Below the pieces are notes generated by a model that searched no databases, was not told the DNA's origin, and worked only from the letters and a program-made list of their open reading frames with translations. From positions 1-41,219 of the forward strand of contig CALSSA010000014.1 in assembly GCA_943788875.1 (NCBI GenBank): 41,219 nt of DNA, written 5' to 3'. A program made the translations under genes and the position numbers. Shown here one piece after another: positions 27,286-36,543 of the stretch. The stretch's first letter is position 1. The number at the start of each line of letters is the position of its first letter. The stretch is from an uncultured Pseudomonadales bacterium. Its GTDB lineage: Bacteria > Pseudomonadota > Gammaproteobacteria > Pseudomonadales > Porticoccaceae.

Positions 27286-28842
27286 CTAGCCCTCCTGTTG
27301 CTGATTATTTTTATTCAGAGTTTGACCTTCGAGATAAAGGGATTTACAGAGGCCATAGGTGGCCAGAATCAGTACCACAGAAAACGGCAGAGCCGCGGCA
27401 ATGGAGGCAGTTTGTAAGGTTTGTAAACCACCGGCATATAGCAGCACAGCAGCTACCGCCGCTATGGCGATTCCCCAAAAAATACGCAGGCGCGCCGGTG
27501 GGTTGTTGTCACCCATTGCCACCAAAGTGCAGATCACCAGCGTGGCGCTATCCGCTGAGGTGACAAAATAAGTCACCAGCATCACAGTGCAGATGGTGGC
27601 CATGGCGCCAGTTAACCAAAGGCCTAAATCCATTAACTCAATGGTTTTAAATAATGCGGTAGTGCGGTCTGCATTAACCGCTGCGGCTACGCCGCCATCG
27701 CCAAATAACTCTATATGCATAGCTGTATTGCCGAAAAAGGTAATCCATAAAATGGTTAGTACAGTGGGTGCGCCGAGGACGCCTAAGAGAAATTCTCTAA
27801 TGGTGCGACCGCGAGAAATACGAGCAATAAAAATACCGGTAAAAGGAGACCAGGCAATCCACCAGCCCCAGTAGAAAATAGTCCAGTCGCTCTGCCATTG
27901 GCTGTGCTGTGCTGGCGCCAGCCAAGCGCCGAGAGCCGGGGCGTTAGCCAGATAGTCGGTGGTGTTAGTACCCAGAGAACTGAGCAGATAGGCTGTTGGG
28001 CCAAAGATTAAAAACAGAGCCAGTATCAGCAAAGTCAGACGCATATTGAGTTCACTGAGAATACGAATACCACGATTAACACCGGTTAATACGGATATAG
28101 TAGCAATGATGGAAATTACCCCTATCAACAGAATTTGGGTATTTGTGTTGATGTCGACACCAATCATATAGTTAATGCCGGCATTCATCTGCTGCGCCCC
28201 CATGCCCAATGATGTGGCAATGCCAAAGACCGTGCCCAGTATCGCCAACAGATCGGCTATATAGCCAATGGGCCCATAGATACGCTCGCCAAACACTGGG
28301 TACAGCGCTGATCGAATAGAGAGTGGCAGGCCTTTACGGTAACTGAAGTAGGCAAAGCACATGCCCAAGATGGCGTAGAGGGCCCAGCCATGCAGCCCCC
28401 AGTGAAAAATAGTCACCCGCATAGCTACCTGAGCGGCTTCGGCCGTCATAGCCTGATTATCAGAGATAAACGGATTACTCTGTAAATAATACATCGGCTC
28501 GGCAATACTCCAGAACAGAATGCCAATACCGATTCCGGCACCAAACAGCATGGAGAACCATGCGAAATAACCAAACTCAGGCCGATCAGTTTCCGCCCCC
28601 AATCGGATATTGCCGTACTTGCTGAACACTAATACCAGTGCAACGGTGACATACAGATTCATCAAAGCGATGTAATACCAACTCAATTCAGTGGCGATAT
28701 AGTCTCTTGCAGAGTTGTAAAGGGCATCCGCAACCTGAGGGCTCAGAAGGGTAAACAGCACAAAAGCGCCCACTAGACCTGCTGAACTAATGGCCATTAC
28801 TGGATGAATACCCCTGAGAGGGTCGGTACTTTGCTGAGACAT
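27286..28842 (-). CDS. dddT: BCCT-family betaine/DMSP transporter, DddT
   Basis: 518 residues, 12 predicted membrane segments. The family signature is clear: FHWGLHGWALYAI (about residues 144-156) and the Trp-rich FYWGWWIAWSPFTGIFIA, followed by RISRGRTIREFLLG (about 330-360). These are the trimethylammonium-box and cytoplasmic loop residues of BCCT carriers such as BetP, BetT and CaiT, which take up quaternary ammonium or sulfonium zwitterions with Na+ or H+. AGGGA precedes the ATG. It starts the dddTBC operon and is divergent from dddD by 207 bases, so DMSP is the likely substrate; glycine betaine may also be carried and would suit the sox operon. Confidence 0.9.
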   Translation of the reverse strand: MSQQSTDPLRGIHPVMAISSAGLVGAFVLFTLLSPQVADALYNSARDYIATELSWYYIALMNLYVTVALVLVFSKYGNIRLGAETDRPEFGYFAWFSMLFGAGIGIGILFWSIAEPMYYLQSNPFISDNQAMTAEAAQVAMRVTIFHWGLHGWALYAILGMCFAYFSYRKGLPLSIRSALYPVFGERIYGPIGYIADLLAILGTVFGIATSLGMGAQQMNAGINYMIGVDINTNTQILLIGVISIIATISVLTGVNRGIRILSELNMRLTLLILALFLIFGPTAYLLSSLGTNTTDYLANAPALGAWLAPAQHSQWQSDWTIFYWGWWIAWSPFTGIFIARISRGRTIREFLLGVLGAPTVLTILWITFFGNTAMHIELFGDGGVAAAVNADRTTALFKTIELMDLGLWLTGAMATICTVMLVTYFVTSADSATLVICTLVAMGDNNPPARLRIFWGIAIAAVAAVLLYAGGLQTLQTASIAAALPFSVVLILATYGLCKSLYLEGQTLNKNNQQQEG

Positions 28843-28898
28843 GAAATTTCCCTGAATAATTGTCTTTGATTGCTACTTAAAACGATACGATTCTTATT

Positions 28899-28957
28899 GT
28901 TATTTATATAATAACTGGATGCAACTGTTAAATTTGGCCGTTTTATAACCAATTTAA
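28899..28957. promoter_or_regulatory. Divergent dddT/dddD control region with two dyads
   Basis: In the 207-base gap between dddT and dddD there is a perfect 6-bp dyad GTTATT/AATAAC (28899-28904 and 28910-28915, 5-base centre), overlapping a TATAAT-like -10 box (28907-28912). A second imperfect dyad TTAAATTTGG/CCAATTTAA lies at 28928-28957. Both are suitable operators for the IclR or LysR proteins encoded in the operon. Which is used cannot be told. Confidence 0.5.
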
Positions 28958-29049
28958 AAGCCATAAAAAAAATCATACCTTAGACAGCTTTTTTGTTGCT
29001 GGCGCCAAATGCATTAGGTTTTTAACATCCCGCTTAATAGAGACGGCTG

Positions 29050-31671
29050 GTGTTATTTATCGTGGAAAAACAGAATCAATTACCCCTCAAGGGGATTCGG
29101 GTGGTGGACTTTGGTCAGCAGATTGCTGGTCCTGCTGTGGCAATGGTGCTGGCAGATCTGGGCGCTACTGTGGTGCATATTGATCCGCCTACTGGCCCCC
29201 AATGGAAGCATCAGGCCAATGCCATTTTAAACCGCAACAAAAGCTGTCTGTCTGTAGATCTTAAAACCCCGGAGGGCTTTGATCAGGCCATGGCATTAAT
29301 TGCCCATGCTGATGTGGTGATTGAATCTTTCCGTCCGGGGGTTATGCAGCGTCTGGGTATCGACTTTGCCCAGTTGCGAGAGACTCGTCCCGAGTTGGTG
29401 ACATTGTCAGTGCCTGGCTTTGCCAGCAATGACCAGCTGCGCAACCAGTGGAAGGCCACTGAAGCTGTAGTGGCTGCCACGGCTGGCGCCTTTACCGATA
29501 TGGGCTTTAATCGCGTGCTGATGGGTTTAAATCCCTGCTTCTCGCCATTGCCTCTGGCTTCTTCCTACACCATAACAATGGCATCCAGTGCTGTTGTTCT
29601 GGCCTTGCTGGCGCGGGAAACGTCAGGCTGTGGTGACCATATAGAGGTACCAGTAATTGCAGCGATGATGGAGGGACTGTCCTACAACTCCTATCAGGTT
29701 GCAGATCTGCCTGAGCGTTACAAAACCATGCGCGAGTTAGAGATCGAGCGGCGGCAGGCCAACAATATTGATTTAGACCTTAGCTATACAGACCTGCAGG
29801 AATACCTGGATCCTTTCTATCGGACCTATCAATGTGCCGATGGCCGTATGTTTTATATTGTGTGTCCGTCCCATCGCAATCATGCCCGCCGCTGTCTGGA
29901 TGTCTTGGGTCTGTATGAAGAGGTTATGGCCGAGGGTATGCCAGAGGTGGTAGATCTACACCTTCCAGTAACCGAATGGGAGGGGGAGAGTTCTCTGGGC
30001 GTCTATCCATTGCCCAAGCGCTGGGCCGATATTATCTCGGCAAAAATAAAGCTGGTGATGTTGACCAAGACCTCCTCTGAGTGGGGAGAAATCTTTGGCC
30101 AGGGCCAGATTCCCGGCGCCCCCCATAGAACCACCAGAGAATGGGTTAACAGCCAGCACTGCAATGATGCAGGGCTGATTGTTGAAGTGAATGACCCAGA
30201 GTACGGTTTAATGAAACAGCCTGGTCCAGTGTCCTGGTTAGAAGAATCTGCGAGTCGCCTTTTGGCCCCCTCAGCCCGCAAATTTGTCTCCTTTAATCAG
30301 GCACTGGCCGAGCTGACTTCTGTGTCAGTTGCACCTTTGCCAGCTCCAGACCAACAGCAACAAAATAAAGGCTGGCTGGATGGCTTGAGGGTACTGGATC
30401 TGACCAATGTGATTGCCGGACCCCATTCCACTGCATTTCTCGGTCGCTTTGGCGCTGAGATAATCAAGGTTGAGCCAGTGGTGCCTATGTATGATCCGTT
30501 GATCGGAACATTGTTTGCCTTTCAGGCGGATATGGGCAAGAGCAGTGCCCTGATTGATATCAATACCGGGGAGGGTCGCGAGGTCTTTAATCGTCTGGTC
30601 CGCTCCGTGGATATGGTAGTTATTAATGCTCCGGAGCGGCAGATGAAGCCACTGGGCCTAGACCATGATGCACTGCAGGCGGTTAATCCGGGCGTGTTGT
30701 TCTGTCGTCTGGATTGCCTGGGTGGTCCGGTGCCTGCGCAGAAGACTAACTATATTGGCTATGACGATATTATTCAGGCCAATAGCGGTATTATGAGTCG
30801 TTTCGGTGGTGAAGACACGCCTGAGGAACATGCCCATCTGGGTACTCTGGATGTGAACTGCGGTTTTGCCGGTGGACTGGCTATGGCATTGGCGCTTTAT
30901 CACAAGGCCAAAACTGGTGCTGTCAGCCGGGCCAGAACTTCCTTGTCCGCAGTGACCAATTTTGCTCAGCTGCCATTCTGTTTTGACTATGCTGGTCTTG
31001 AGGATTTCAATGAACCCTCAGGTCGTCAGGCCATGGGCAACCATGCACTATCACATTTTTATCAAACTGCCGATGACTGGATTTTCCTTGATGCAGACCA
31101 GGCTGACCTGCCTGTTTTGGATAGTATTCAGGGACTTCAGGGGGTTATTACTACTGCCGATATTCAGGTCTTTTTGACCGTGGCTTTTCAGCAGGCCTCT
31201 TCTCATGTTTGGAGGGAGCGACTATTGGCGGCAGATGTAGCTGCGGCGCAACCCATGTCAATTGAGACCTTGCGCGAGCAATACAGTCGCTTGGCCGATG
31301 GCACCGTGGGTACTGAACTCGGCAGTTTTGCCTTTTCTATTTACCCAAATCATCCGAGCGGGCATCAGCTGACTCAAATTGATCATTATGCGATCCGTCC
31401 CAGCTGTGCGCGTATTCTTGCATTGAGCCCAACGGAGGCCCATGGCCATTCCACCAGAGAGATTCTGGCGGCGGTTAACTACAGCGATAAGCAGATTGAG
31501 TCTATGTTGCAGCGAGGTATTGTTGGTCTGGCCTGGGGCAAAACCTATCTGCCAGGGGATTCAACGGGTCAACCCTTGCCTGAGTTAGATGGACTTTTCA
31601 GCGCAATGGATACAGAGGCTGTAAGTTGGGTCGATACCGAGTCGTCCGAAGGAGATATGTTCATCACATAG
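29050..31671 (+). CDS. dddD: DMSP acyl-CoA transferase/lyase, DddD
   Basis: 873 residues with two class III (CaiB/BaiF) CoA-transferase domains. Domain 1 (about 6-430) begins LKGIRVVDFGQQIAGP, and domain 2 (about 440-840) begins LDGLRVLDLTNVIAGPHST. The catalytic Asp is kept in domain 2 (Asp601, LGTLDVNCG), while the matching part of domain 1 (MGLNPCFSPLP) has no Asp, as known for DddD. The enzyme transfers CoA to DMSP and releases DMS plus a 3-hydroxypropionate-level product. The GTG at 29050 is used here; GTG 29062 is an alternative. It is divergent from dddTBC. The last 87 bases overlap the convergent DksA-like gene. A two-domain CaiB protein of another role is possible, but the dddTBC context makes DddD very likely. 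Confidence 0.92.
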   Translation: MLFIVEKQNQLPLKGIRVVDFGQQIAGPAVAMVLADLGATVVHIDPPTGPQWKHQANAILNRNKSCLSVDLKTPEGFDQAMALIAHADVVIESFRPGVMQRLGIDFAQLRETRPELVTLSVPGFASNDQLRNQWKATEAVVAATAGAFTDMGFNRVLMGLNPCFSPLPLASSYTITMASSAVVLALLARETSGCGDHIEVPVIAAMMEGLSYNSYQVADLPERYKTMRELEIERRQANNIDLDLSYTDLQEYLDPFYRTYQCADGRMFYIVCPSHRNHARRCLDVLGLYEEVMAEGMPEVVDLHLPVTEWEGESSLGVYPLPKRWADIISAKIKLVMLTKTSSEWGEIFGQGQIPGAPHRTTREWVNSQHCNDAGLIVEVNDPEYGLMKQPGPVSWLEESASRLLAPSARKFVSFNQALAELTSVSVAPLPAPDQQQQNKGWLDGLRVLDLTNVIAGPHSTAFLGRFGAEIIKVEPVVPMYDPLIGTLFAFQADMGKSSALIDINTGEGREVFNRLVRSVDMVVINAPERQMKPLGLDHDALQAVNPGVLFCRLDCLGGPVPAQKTNYIGYDDIIQANSGIMSRFGGEDTPEEHAHLGTLDVNCGFAGGLAMALALYHKAKTGAVSRARTSLSAVTNFAQLPFCFDYAGLEDFNEPSGRQAMGNHALSHFYQTADDWIFLDADQADLPVLDSIQGLQGVITTADIQVFLTVAFQQASSHVWRERLLAADVAAAQPMSIETLREQYSRLADGTVGTELGSFAFSIYPNHPSGHQLTQIDHYAIRPSCARILALSPTEAHGHSTREILAAVNYSDKQIESMLQRGIVGLAWGKTYLPGDSTGQPLPELDGLFSAMDTEAVSWVDTESSEGDMFIT

Positions 31672-31929
31672 GCTGCAATAGCCGTAGTCGCCAGCCTCAA
31701 TTCGAGCCAGTGCGCCGGCTATCCGCCCGAGCTGTTGCTGGCGTCGGCGCGAAGCTTCCTGAGCCATCTGTGCGCCCTGCATCGCATCTATTCTGGACAG
31801 TCTGCCAACGGTAGATTGATCCAGTTCCACCGGCTTACAGGCATCGGCAGACATGGCTTCAAGTTCCTGTAATTCGAGACGCAGTGCCAATAGGCGCAGA
31901 CGAAAATCCTCTTGCGCGGAGGCGTCCAC
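31585..31929 (-). CDS. DksA/TraR-type C4 zinc-finger protein
   Basis: 114 residues. An N-terminal helical hairpin (about 5-78, rich in Leu, Glu, Gln and Arg) is followed by a zinc finger with Cys85, Cys88, Cys106 and Cys109 (GYCSLCDE and SLCIHCAE). This is the layout of short DksA/TraR homologues, which bind in the RNA polymerase secondary channel. The GTG start overlaps the stop of the LysR gene (TAGTG), so it ends the purU-sox operon. Its 3' 87 bases lie inside the end of dddD on the other strand, so the two transcripts overlap as antisense. It may modulate transcription of the osmolyte genes (inference). Confidence 0.83.
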   Translation of the reverse strand: MDASAQEDFRLRLLALRLELQELEAMSADACKPVELDQSTVGRLSRIDAMQGAQMAQEASRRRQQQLGRIAGALARIEAGDYGYCSLCDEHISFGRLGIDPTYSLCIHCAEKSI

Positions 31930-32906
31930 TAGATACTCGGTGTTTCGGTTATGGCGTAGGCCTGCTGATCTAGCCAGGGGGCGATCTGATTTAGTTGCGG
32001 CACTATTTCATCACTGTAGATGGCGCGACAAATATCGGCGATCTGGTCAGGTAATGTACCCAGTTCCTTCTGTCGGCAGAGCATGGTCAGATAGCGGGCA
32101 TTGGCGCCATTGGCGAGTTGCAATACTCGACAGTCTTCAAGCAAGTTCGGGTAGCGCACCATGCAGAGTCCCGTGGTAATGGCCCAGCCCTGTCCTGACT
32201 GGACAAAGCGCATCAGGGTTTGGGTACTGTCCAGTTCGAACACAGTCTGCAATTCAATATCTAGCCGCCGGGCAATTAAGTCGGTCAGGGCACCCAGTCG
32301 CGACTGTTTACTGTAATGGACAAAGGGCACATTTTCGGCCAACCAGGCTGGTGTGGCGGCTCCGTCCTGGGCATATTTTTCAGGCACTATCATGACAAAG
32401 GGATCGCGCAAAATAGGTCGACGCTCAAGCCAGGGATGGTCATCTATTGGGTCACTGGTAATCAGTAGATCCAGATTGCGATTGATAAGATCCTGAGACA
32501 GAGACGAGCCCAGCCCTGTGCGCAGGGCAAGCTTGGACACAAACGGCGTTACCTGCTGCATAAACTGTAGACCGGCCACATCGCAGAATGAATCCACCAT
32601 TCCCACATTGAGTGGCAGCAAACCACCTGTTGCCGTCATGCGCACATCGGCCAGCATTCGCTGGGTATCATTAATAATCTGGTAGGCATAGTCCCTTAGA
32701 ACCTGACCGCTGGGTGTCAGTTTGATGGGGCGCGAGCGCGTCACCACCAGCTGGGTTTCTGTCTGGCTCTCTAGCTGCTTTATGGTTTGTGATACTGCGG
32801 ACTGAGTAATCCCCAGACGCTCAGCAGCCTGAGTTAATGTCTCCGCTTCAGCAACCGCTGCAAAAACGCGCAGCGCACCGATTTCAATATTTTTCTGGCT
32901 CTTCAT
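31929..32906 (-). CDS. LysR-family transcriptional regulator in the sarcosine oxidase operon
   Basis: About 325 residues from the ATG at 32906 (MKSQKNIEIGALRVF). The frame stays open into soxG, but that extension is coding for SoxG in another frame and has no ribosome site. The helix-turn-helix is ALRVFAAVAEAETLTQAAERL, followed by ITQSAVSQTIKQLE; the effector domain runs from about residue 95. It begins 35 bases after the soxG stop and its stop overlaps the DksA-like start. It is likely to control the purU-sox operon or the sarcosine/betaine response. Confidence 0.9.
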   Translation of the reverse strand: MKSQKNIEIGALRVFAAVAEAETLTQAAERLGITQSAVSQTIKQLESQTETQLVVTRSRPIKLTPSGQVLRDYAYQIINDTQRMLADVRMTATGGLLPLNVGMVDSFCDVAGLQFMQQVTPFVSKLALRTGLGSSLSQDLINRNLDLLITSDPIDDHPWLERRPILRDPFVMIVPEKYAQDGAATPAWLAENVPFVHYSKQSRLGALTDLIARRLDIELQTVFELDSTQTLMRFVQSGQGWAITTGLCMVRYPNLLEDCRVLQLANGANARYLTMLCRQKELGTLPDQIADICRAIYSDEIVPQLNQIAPWLDQQAYAITETPSI

Positions 32907-32941
32907 AACATCGCAGTATAAGCGATGAAAAAGAGCTTGCG

Positions 32942-33643
32942 TTACTCGCCTGCGGCAAGACTTCTTATGGCTGCGACACCAATGGTCACACCCTGATGTT
33001 CTTCCATAGCATCTAGCAGGCAGTCCCACAGAAATTCTGTTGAGGTGATATCGCTAAAAATATAGAAGCAGGGGGTGGTACCCAGATCATGGCGCACAAT
33101 CACGGCATTGATTTTAGCCACAGATGTCTGCGCAATCTGGCCCTGAGCAAACTTATGGGTACGCAGATCAACGCCGCAGATCTTTGAAAACATCTCTGCC
33201 GCCAACAGACCTGTTACCGCCAGCCAACTATGGCTATCTGCTCTGGGCAACGAATAGGTTGCAGCCGGAAGCTTGTGTTGATTTAGCCTAGTTACCAGAC
33301 TAGATTTAGCCTCCACATCAGAGACAATCAATAACTCCTGATGGGACAGTTTGGCAATCAGTGATCCATCAGGCTGAGTCACCGCTGTATTGGGCTGCTC
33401 AGGCAATTGCACTGACTGGCTTGCTGCCCACTTTGGCGCTCCGGCACCTTTAAACCCGGTGCGCGGCAATGTGGACAGGTCGGCAAGGCCAAGGCTGATT
33501 GCCAGTCTGGGTTCCATGCTGGTATCGCCGTATCTGCTTACCAGCAATGCGTCGCCAACCATTTCAAACTGAGCATTGAGGGCCTGATGACGACGATATA
33601 ATGGGCTACGTCTAGCCGCCTGATCAGGTTTTAATTCAGCCAT
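32942..33643 (-). CDS. soxG: Sarcosine oxidase gamma subunit
   Basis: 233 residues of the SoxG family, the smallest non-catalytic helper apart from SoxD in the heterotetrameric oxidase. Recognisable features are the DLSTLPRTGFKGAGAP-type N-terminal segment (about 55-70), a THF-binding-protein-like core with TYSLPRADSHSWLAVTG, and a late QTSVAKINAVIVRHD segment. It is longer than the ~190-200 residues usual for SoxG. It starts two bases after the soxA stop, in soxB-D-A-G order. The function is structural, holding the alpha and beta subunits together. Confidence 0.85.
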   Translation of the reverse strand: MAELKPDQAARRSPLYRRHQALNAQFEMVGDALLVSRYGDTSMEPRLAISLGLADLSTLPRTGFKGAGAPKWAASQSVQLPEQPNTAVTQPDGSLIAKLSHQELLIVSDVEAKSSLVTRLNQHKLPAATYSLPRADSHSWLAVTGLLAAEMFSKICGVDLRTHKFAQGQIAQTSVAKINAVIVRHDLGTTPCFYIFSDITSTEFLWDCLLDAMEEHQGVTIGVAAIRSLAAGE

Positions 33644-33645
33644 GA

Positions 33646-36543
33646 CTAAAACTCCTGGCGCAAAGTATCTGGATCATAAAAGGGCAGAGGCACCAGATCG
33701 GCGGTGACTAAAACACCGCCGTCGGCTTTAATAATAATCTGTCTATCGGCATCCGAGCTTTGAGGTTGCACATAGGCCAGACCAATAGGTTTGCCCAGAG
33801 TAGGGGAATAATGACAGGAGGTAACCCGACCAGTCATTTGCTCGCCGTCGATCACCAGATGGCTCTCTTTGGGAATCGGTGCCTTGCGGTCATTGATAAT
33901 GAAGCCGACAAGACTTCTGCTGCTTGATTTCTTTTCCAGTTCGCTGATGGTACGGCCACCGACAAAGAAGGGTTTTTTCCGCGAGACAGCCCAGCTCATC
34001 TGCACTTCCATGGGGTTGGACATGGCGTCAGTGTCTTGGCCAATAATAATATGACCCTTTTCCAGACGCAGAACTCGCTGTGCTTCAATGCCAAAGGGCT
34101 GAATTTTTTCTGGCTGTCCTGCTGAGATTAAGGCATCCCAAAGTGCTTCGCCGTATTGTTGAGGCGCATGTATTTCATAACCCAGTTCACCGACAAAGCC
34201 GACGCGAATAACTCGCGCAGCTATGCCCGCCACAGTGCCTTCGCGCACGCCCATATAGGGAAAGTCCTGTGCCGAGAGATCTATATCTGAACAGACTTTA
34301 GCCAACACCTGTCTTGCTTTCGGGCCAGCAATATTAACCCCGCAGTAGGCAGAGGTAACATTGGCAATATCCACATCTAGACGCCACTGCGCATTCCACT
34401 TGAGCATATTCTGATAGACCCGATCGACACCGCCAGTGGTGGCAGTGACATAATAATGCTGGTCGCTAAAGCGGCAGGCTACACCATCATCAATCACCAC
34501 CCCGGCTTCATTGGTTAGCAGAGCATAGCGGGCTCGGCCCACTGGCTGTTTTACAAAACCAAAGGTATAGAAACGATTGAGAAATTCGCCGGCATCCGGG
34601 CCGCGCACTTCGAGACCGCCCAGAGTTGATACGTCCACCAGTCCCACATTGTTGCGTACATTTCGCACTTCCCGGTTGATGCAGTTATCGCGGTCGGCGG
34701 CCTCACCGTAAAAAGCAGGGCGATACCAGGCACCAGCTTGAAGCATCTGAGCACCAGCCTCCAGATGACGATAATGCATGCTACTGCGTCGCGCTGGATA
34801 GAAGCTGCGCCCGGCGCTATGACCCAAATGTTCAGGGGCAAAAGGGGGGCGAGCCGTGGTAACACCGGTCTCTGCAACGGTGCGGTTGGTCGCCGCGGCG
34901 ACTAATCTGGCAGCGGCTAGTGCTGAATGGCGTCCCTGAGAGGGGCCCATGCCGCAGGTGGAGTAGCGTTTAACCAGCTGGATATGCTCATAGCCATCCC
35001 GGGTAGCATTAACAATATCTGCAATGGTGAGATCCTCGTCAAAGTCGACAAATTCCTTGCCTTTGGGATGGGCAAAAATGGGCCAGCTGTGATTGGGGCT
35101 ATGTTTTTCTCGGGCTATGGGCGCTGGTACTTCTGCCTGGCTCAGGCCCAGACTATTGGTGGCGATACTGGCTGCTCTTGCCCCGTCCGCAAGGCAGGCT
35201 TCCAGATCCCAATGACTATTTACCGAACCGGCAATTTGCAGGCCATCCGGTAAGTTGCTTAGGGTAAACATTGCCGACTTGTCGTCGTAGCTAAGCTGCC
35301 CGCCAGCCTGACAGGCAAGTTGGTAGGTGGGTGTGTAACCCACAGCCATGCATAGCAAATCGCAGTTAATAGTTTCACCACTGTCAGCGCAGATGCCGGG
35401 GCTTACAATCTGTCGAATCTCCACAGCGCTAAGGTGATTTTTGTACTGCTTTGCGCCATAAACTGTACAGCCAGTTTTAATGGTAATGCCGCGCTTTTTG
35501 GCTGCTTTGATCAACGGACTGGCATTGGGCCTGTCTCGCAGATCGACAATAGCACCAACAGCGACACCGGCATCCAGCAGATCCAGTGCATTGGCGTAGC
35601 CGTCGTTATTACCAGTTACAACCACGGCAGTCTTGCCCGGGCGCACAGCATAGAGATAAATCAGCCGCTGGGCAGCGCTGCTCATCATAATGCCGGGAAC
35701 ATCATTGTTATGAAATACAGCCTGTTGCTCCAGTGCACCGGTGCAGAGGATTGTCTGTTTGGCGCGCACCTTATAAAGACGCTTGCCGCAGATAATTGGC
35801 AGCCAGTTATCGGCAAACCAGGCATTGACCACCGCATTGGTCATGCAGGTGATATTGCTGTTGTCGGTGACTTCCTGTACTAGCTGATCGCGAACCTCAG
35901 TGCCAATGGTGCCTTCGGCATCAAAGCGGGCATAGTTCAGGGAGCCACCCAGACTTGGATTCTCATCCACCAGCAAGACTTCACAGCCATCTAGTGCGGC
36001 TGTCAGGGCTGCCTGCAAACCAGATGGGCCTGCGCCCACCACAACTACATCATAAAATTTGTACTGCTTGTCGTAGTAGTCGGGCTCTAACTGCTGATTG
36101 ATAATGCCGAGGCCAGCTCTCTTGCGTATCAATGGCGCCCATTTTTCCCACATGCCCCTAGGTTTAAAGAAGGCTTTGTAATAAAAACCCACCGGCAGAA
36201 ACCGGCTAAATAGTCCCAGTAACGAGCCGCGATCATGTTCTAAACTGCCGCTATAGTTTTGCCCCATCACAGCAAGCCCCTGGCTGATTGTTTCGCGATC
36301 GGCAAGGGCATTGGGGTTGGACGGCAACTGCACCATGGTATTGGCATCCTGACCGGCCATGGTTAGTGCGCCTCTAGGGCGATGATATTTAAAAGATCGG
36401 CTCAGCAGCCATTGATCATTGGCTGCCAGTGCGCTGGCGATGCTGTCGCCAGCAAAGCCCTGGAATGACTTGTTTTCAAAGTTAAACTGGATGGGCTGCT
36501 CGCGGTCGATCAGCGAACCATAGGGGGCTGCTAGTCGCTTCAT
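33646..36543 (-). CDS. soxA: Sarcosine oxidase alpha subunit
   Basis: 965 residues. An N-terminal 2Fe-2S ferredoxin-like segment (about 15-100) with SRSFKYHRPRGALTMAGQD is followed by an FAD/NAD-binding domain with VVVVGAGPSGLQAA (167-180). A pyridine nucleotide-disulfide-type core comes next, and then a C-terminal GcvT-like tetrahydrofolate domain (about 590-965, for example GFVGELGYEIHAP). The holoenzyme oxidises sarcosine to glycine, giving formaldehyde or methylene-THF plus H2O2. The MAGQDANTMVQLP variant and the linker through LGLFSRFLPVGFYYKAFFKPR resemble a distinct SoxA-like clade, so the true substrate could be another N-methyl amino acid. The start overlaps soxD by four bases (ATGA). 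Confidence 0.9.
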   Translation of the reverse strand: MKRLAAPYGSLIDREQPIQFNFENKSFQGFAGDSIASALAANDQWLLSRSFKYHRPRGALTMAGQDANTMVQLPSNPNALADRETISQGLAVMGQNYSGSLEHDRGSLLGLFSRFLPVGFYYKAFFKPRGMWEKWAPLIRKRAGLGIINQQLEPDYYDKQYKFYDVVVVGAGPSGLQAALTAALDGCEVLLVDENPSLGGSLNYARFDAEGTIGTEVRDQLVQEVTDNSNITCMTNAVVNAWFADNWLPIICGKRLYKVRAKQTILCTGALEQQAVFHNNDVPGIMMSSAAQRLIYLYAVRPGKTAVVVTGNNDGYANALDLLDAGVAVGAIVDLRDRPNASPLIKAAKKRGITIKTGCTVYGAKQYKNHLSAVEIRQIVSPGICADSGETINCDLLCMAVGYTPTYQLACQAGGQLSYDDKSAMFTLSNLPDGLQIAGSVNSHWDLEACLADGARAASIATNSLGLSQAEVPAPIAREKHSPNHSWPIFAHPKGKEFVDFDEDLTIADIVNATRDGYEHIQLVKRYSTCGMGPSQGRHSALAAARLVAAATNRTVAETGVTTARPPFAPEHLGHSAGRSFYPARRSSMHYRHLEAGAQMLQAGAWYRPAFYGEAADRDNCINREVRNVRNNVGLVDVSTLGGLEVRGPDAGEFLNRFYTFGFVKQPVGRARYALLTNEAGVVIDDGVACRFSDQHYYVTATTGGVDRVYQNMLKWNAQWRLDVDIANVTSAYCGVNIAGPKARQVLAKVCSDIDLSAQDFPYMGVREGTVAGIAARVIRVGFVGELGYEIHAPQQYGEALWDALISAGQPEKIQPFGIEAQRVLRLEKGHIIIGQDTDAMSNPMEVQMSWAVSRKKPFFVGGRTISELEKKSSSRSLVGFIINDRKAPIPKESHLVIDGEQMTGRVTSCHYSPTLGKPIGLAYVQPQSSDADRQIIIKADGGVLVTADLVPLPFYDPDTLRQEF

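Noticed and set aside
32907..33029. N-terminal extension of the LysR protein to 33029
   Set aside because: It overlaps soxG coding sequence, has a Cys/Arg-rich composition unlike a LysR, and the ATG at 32906 gives the normal start.
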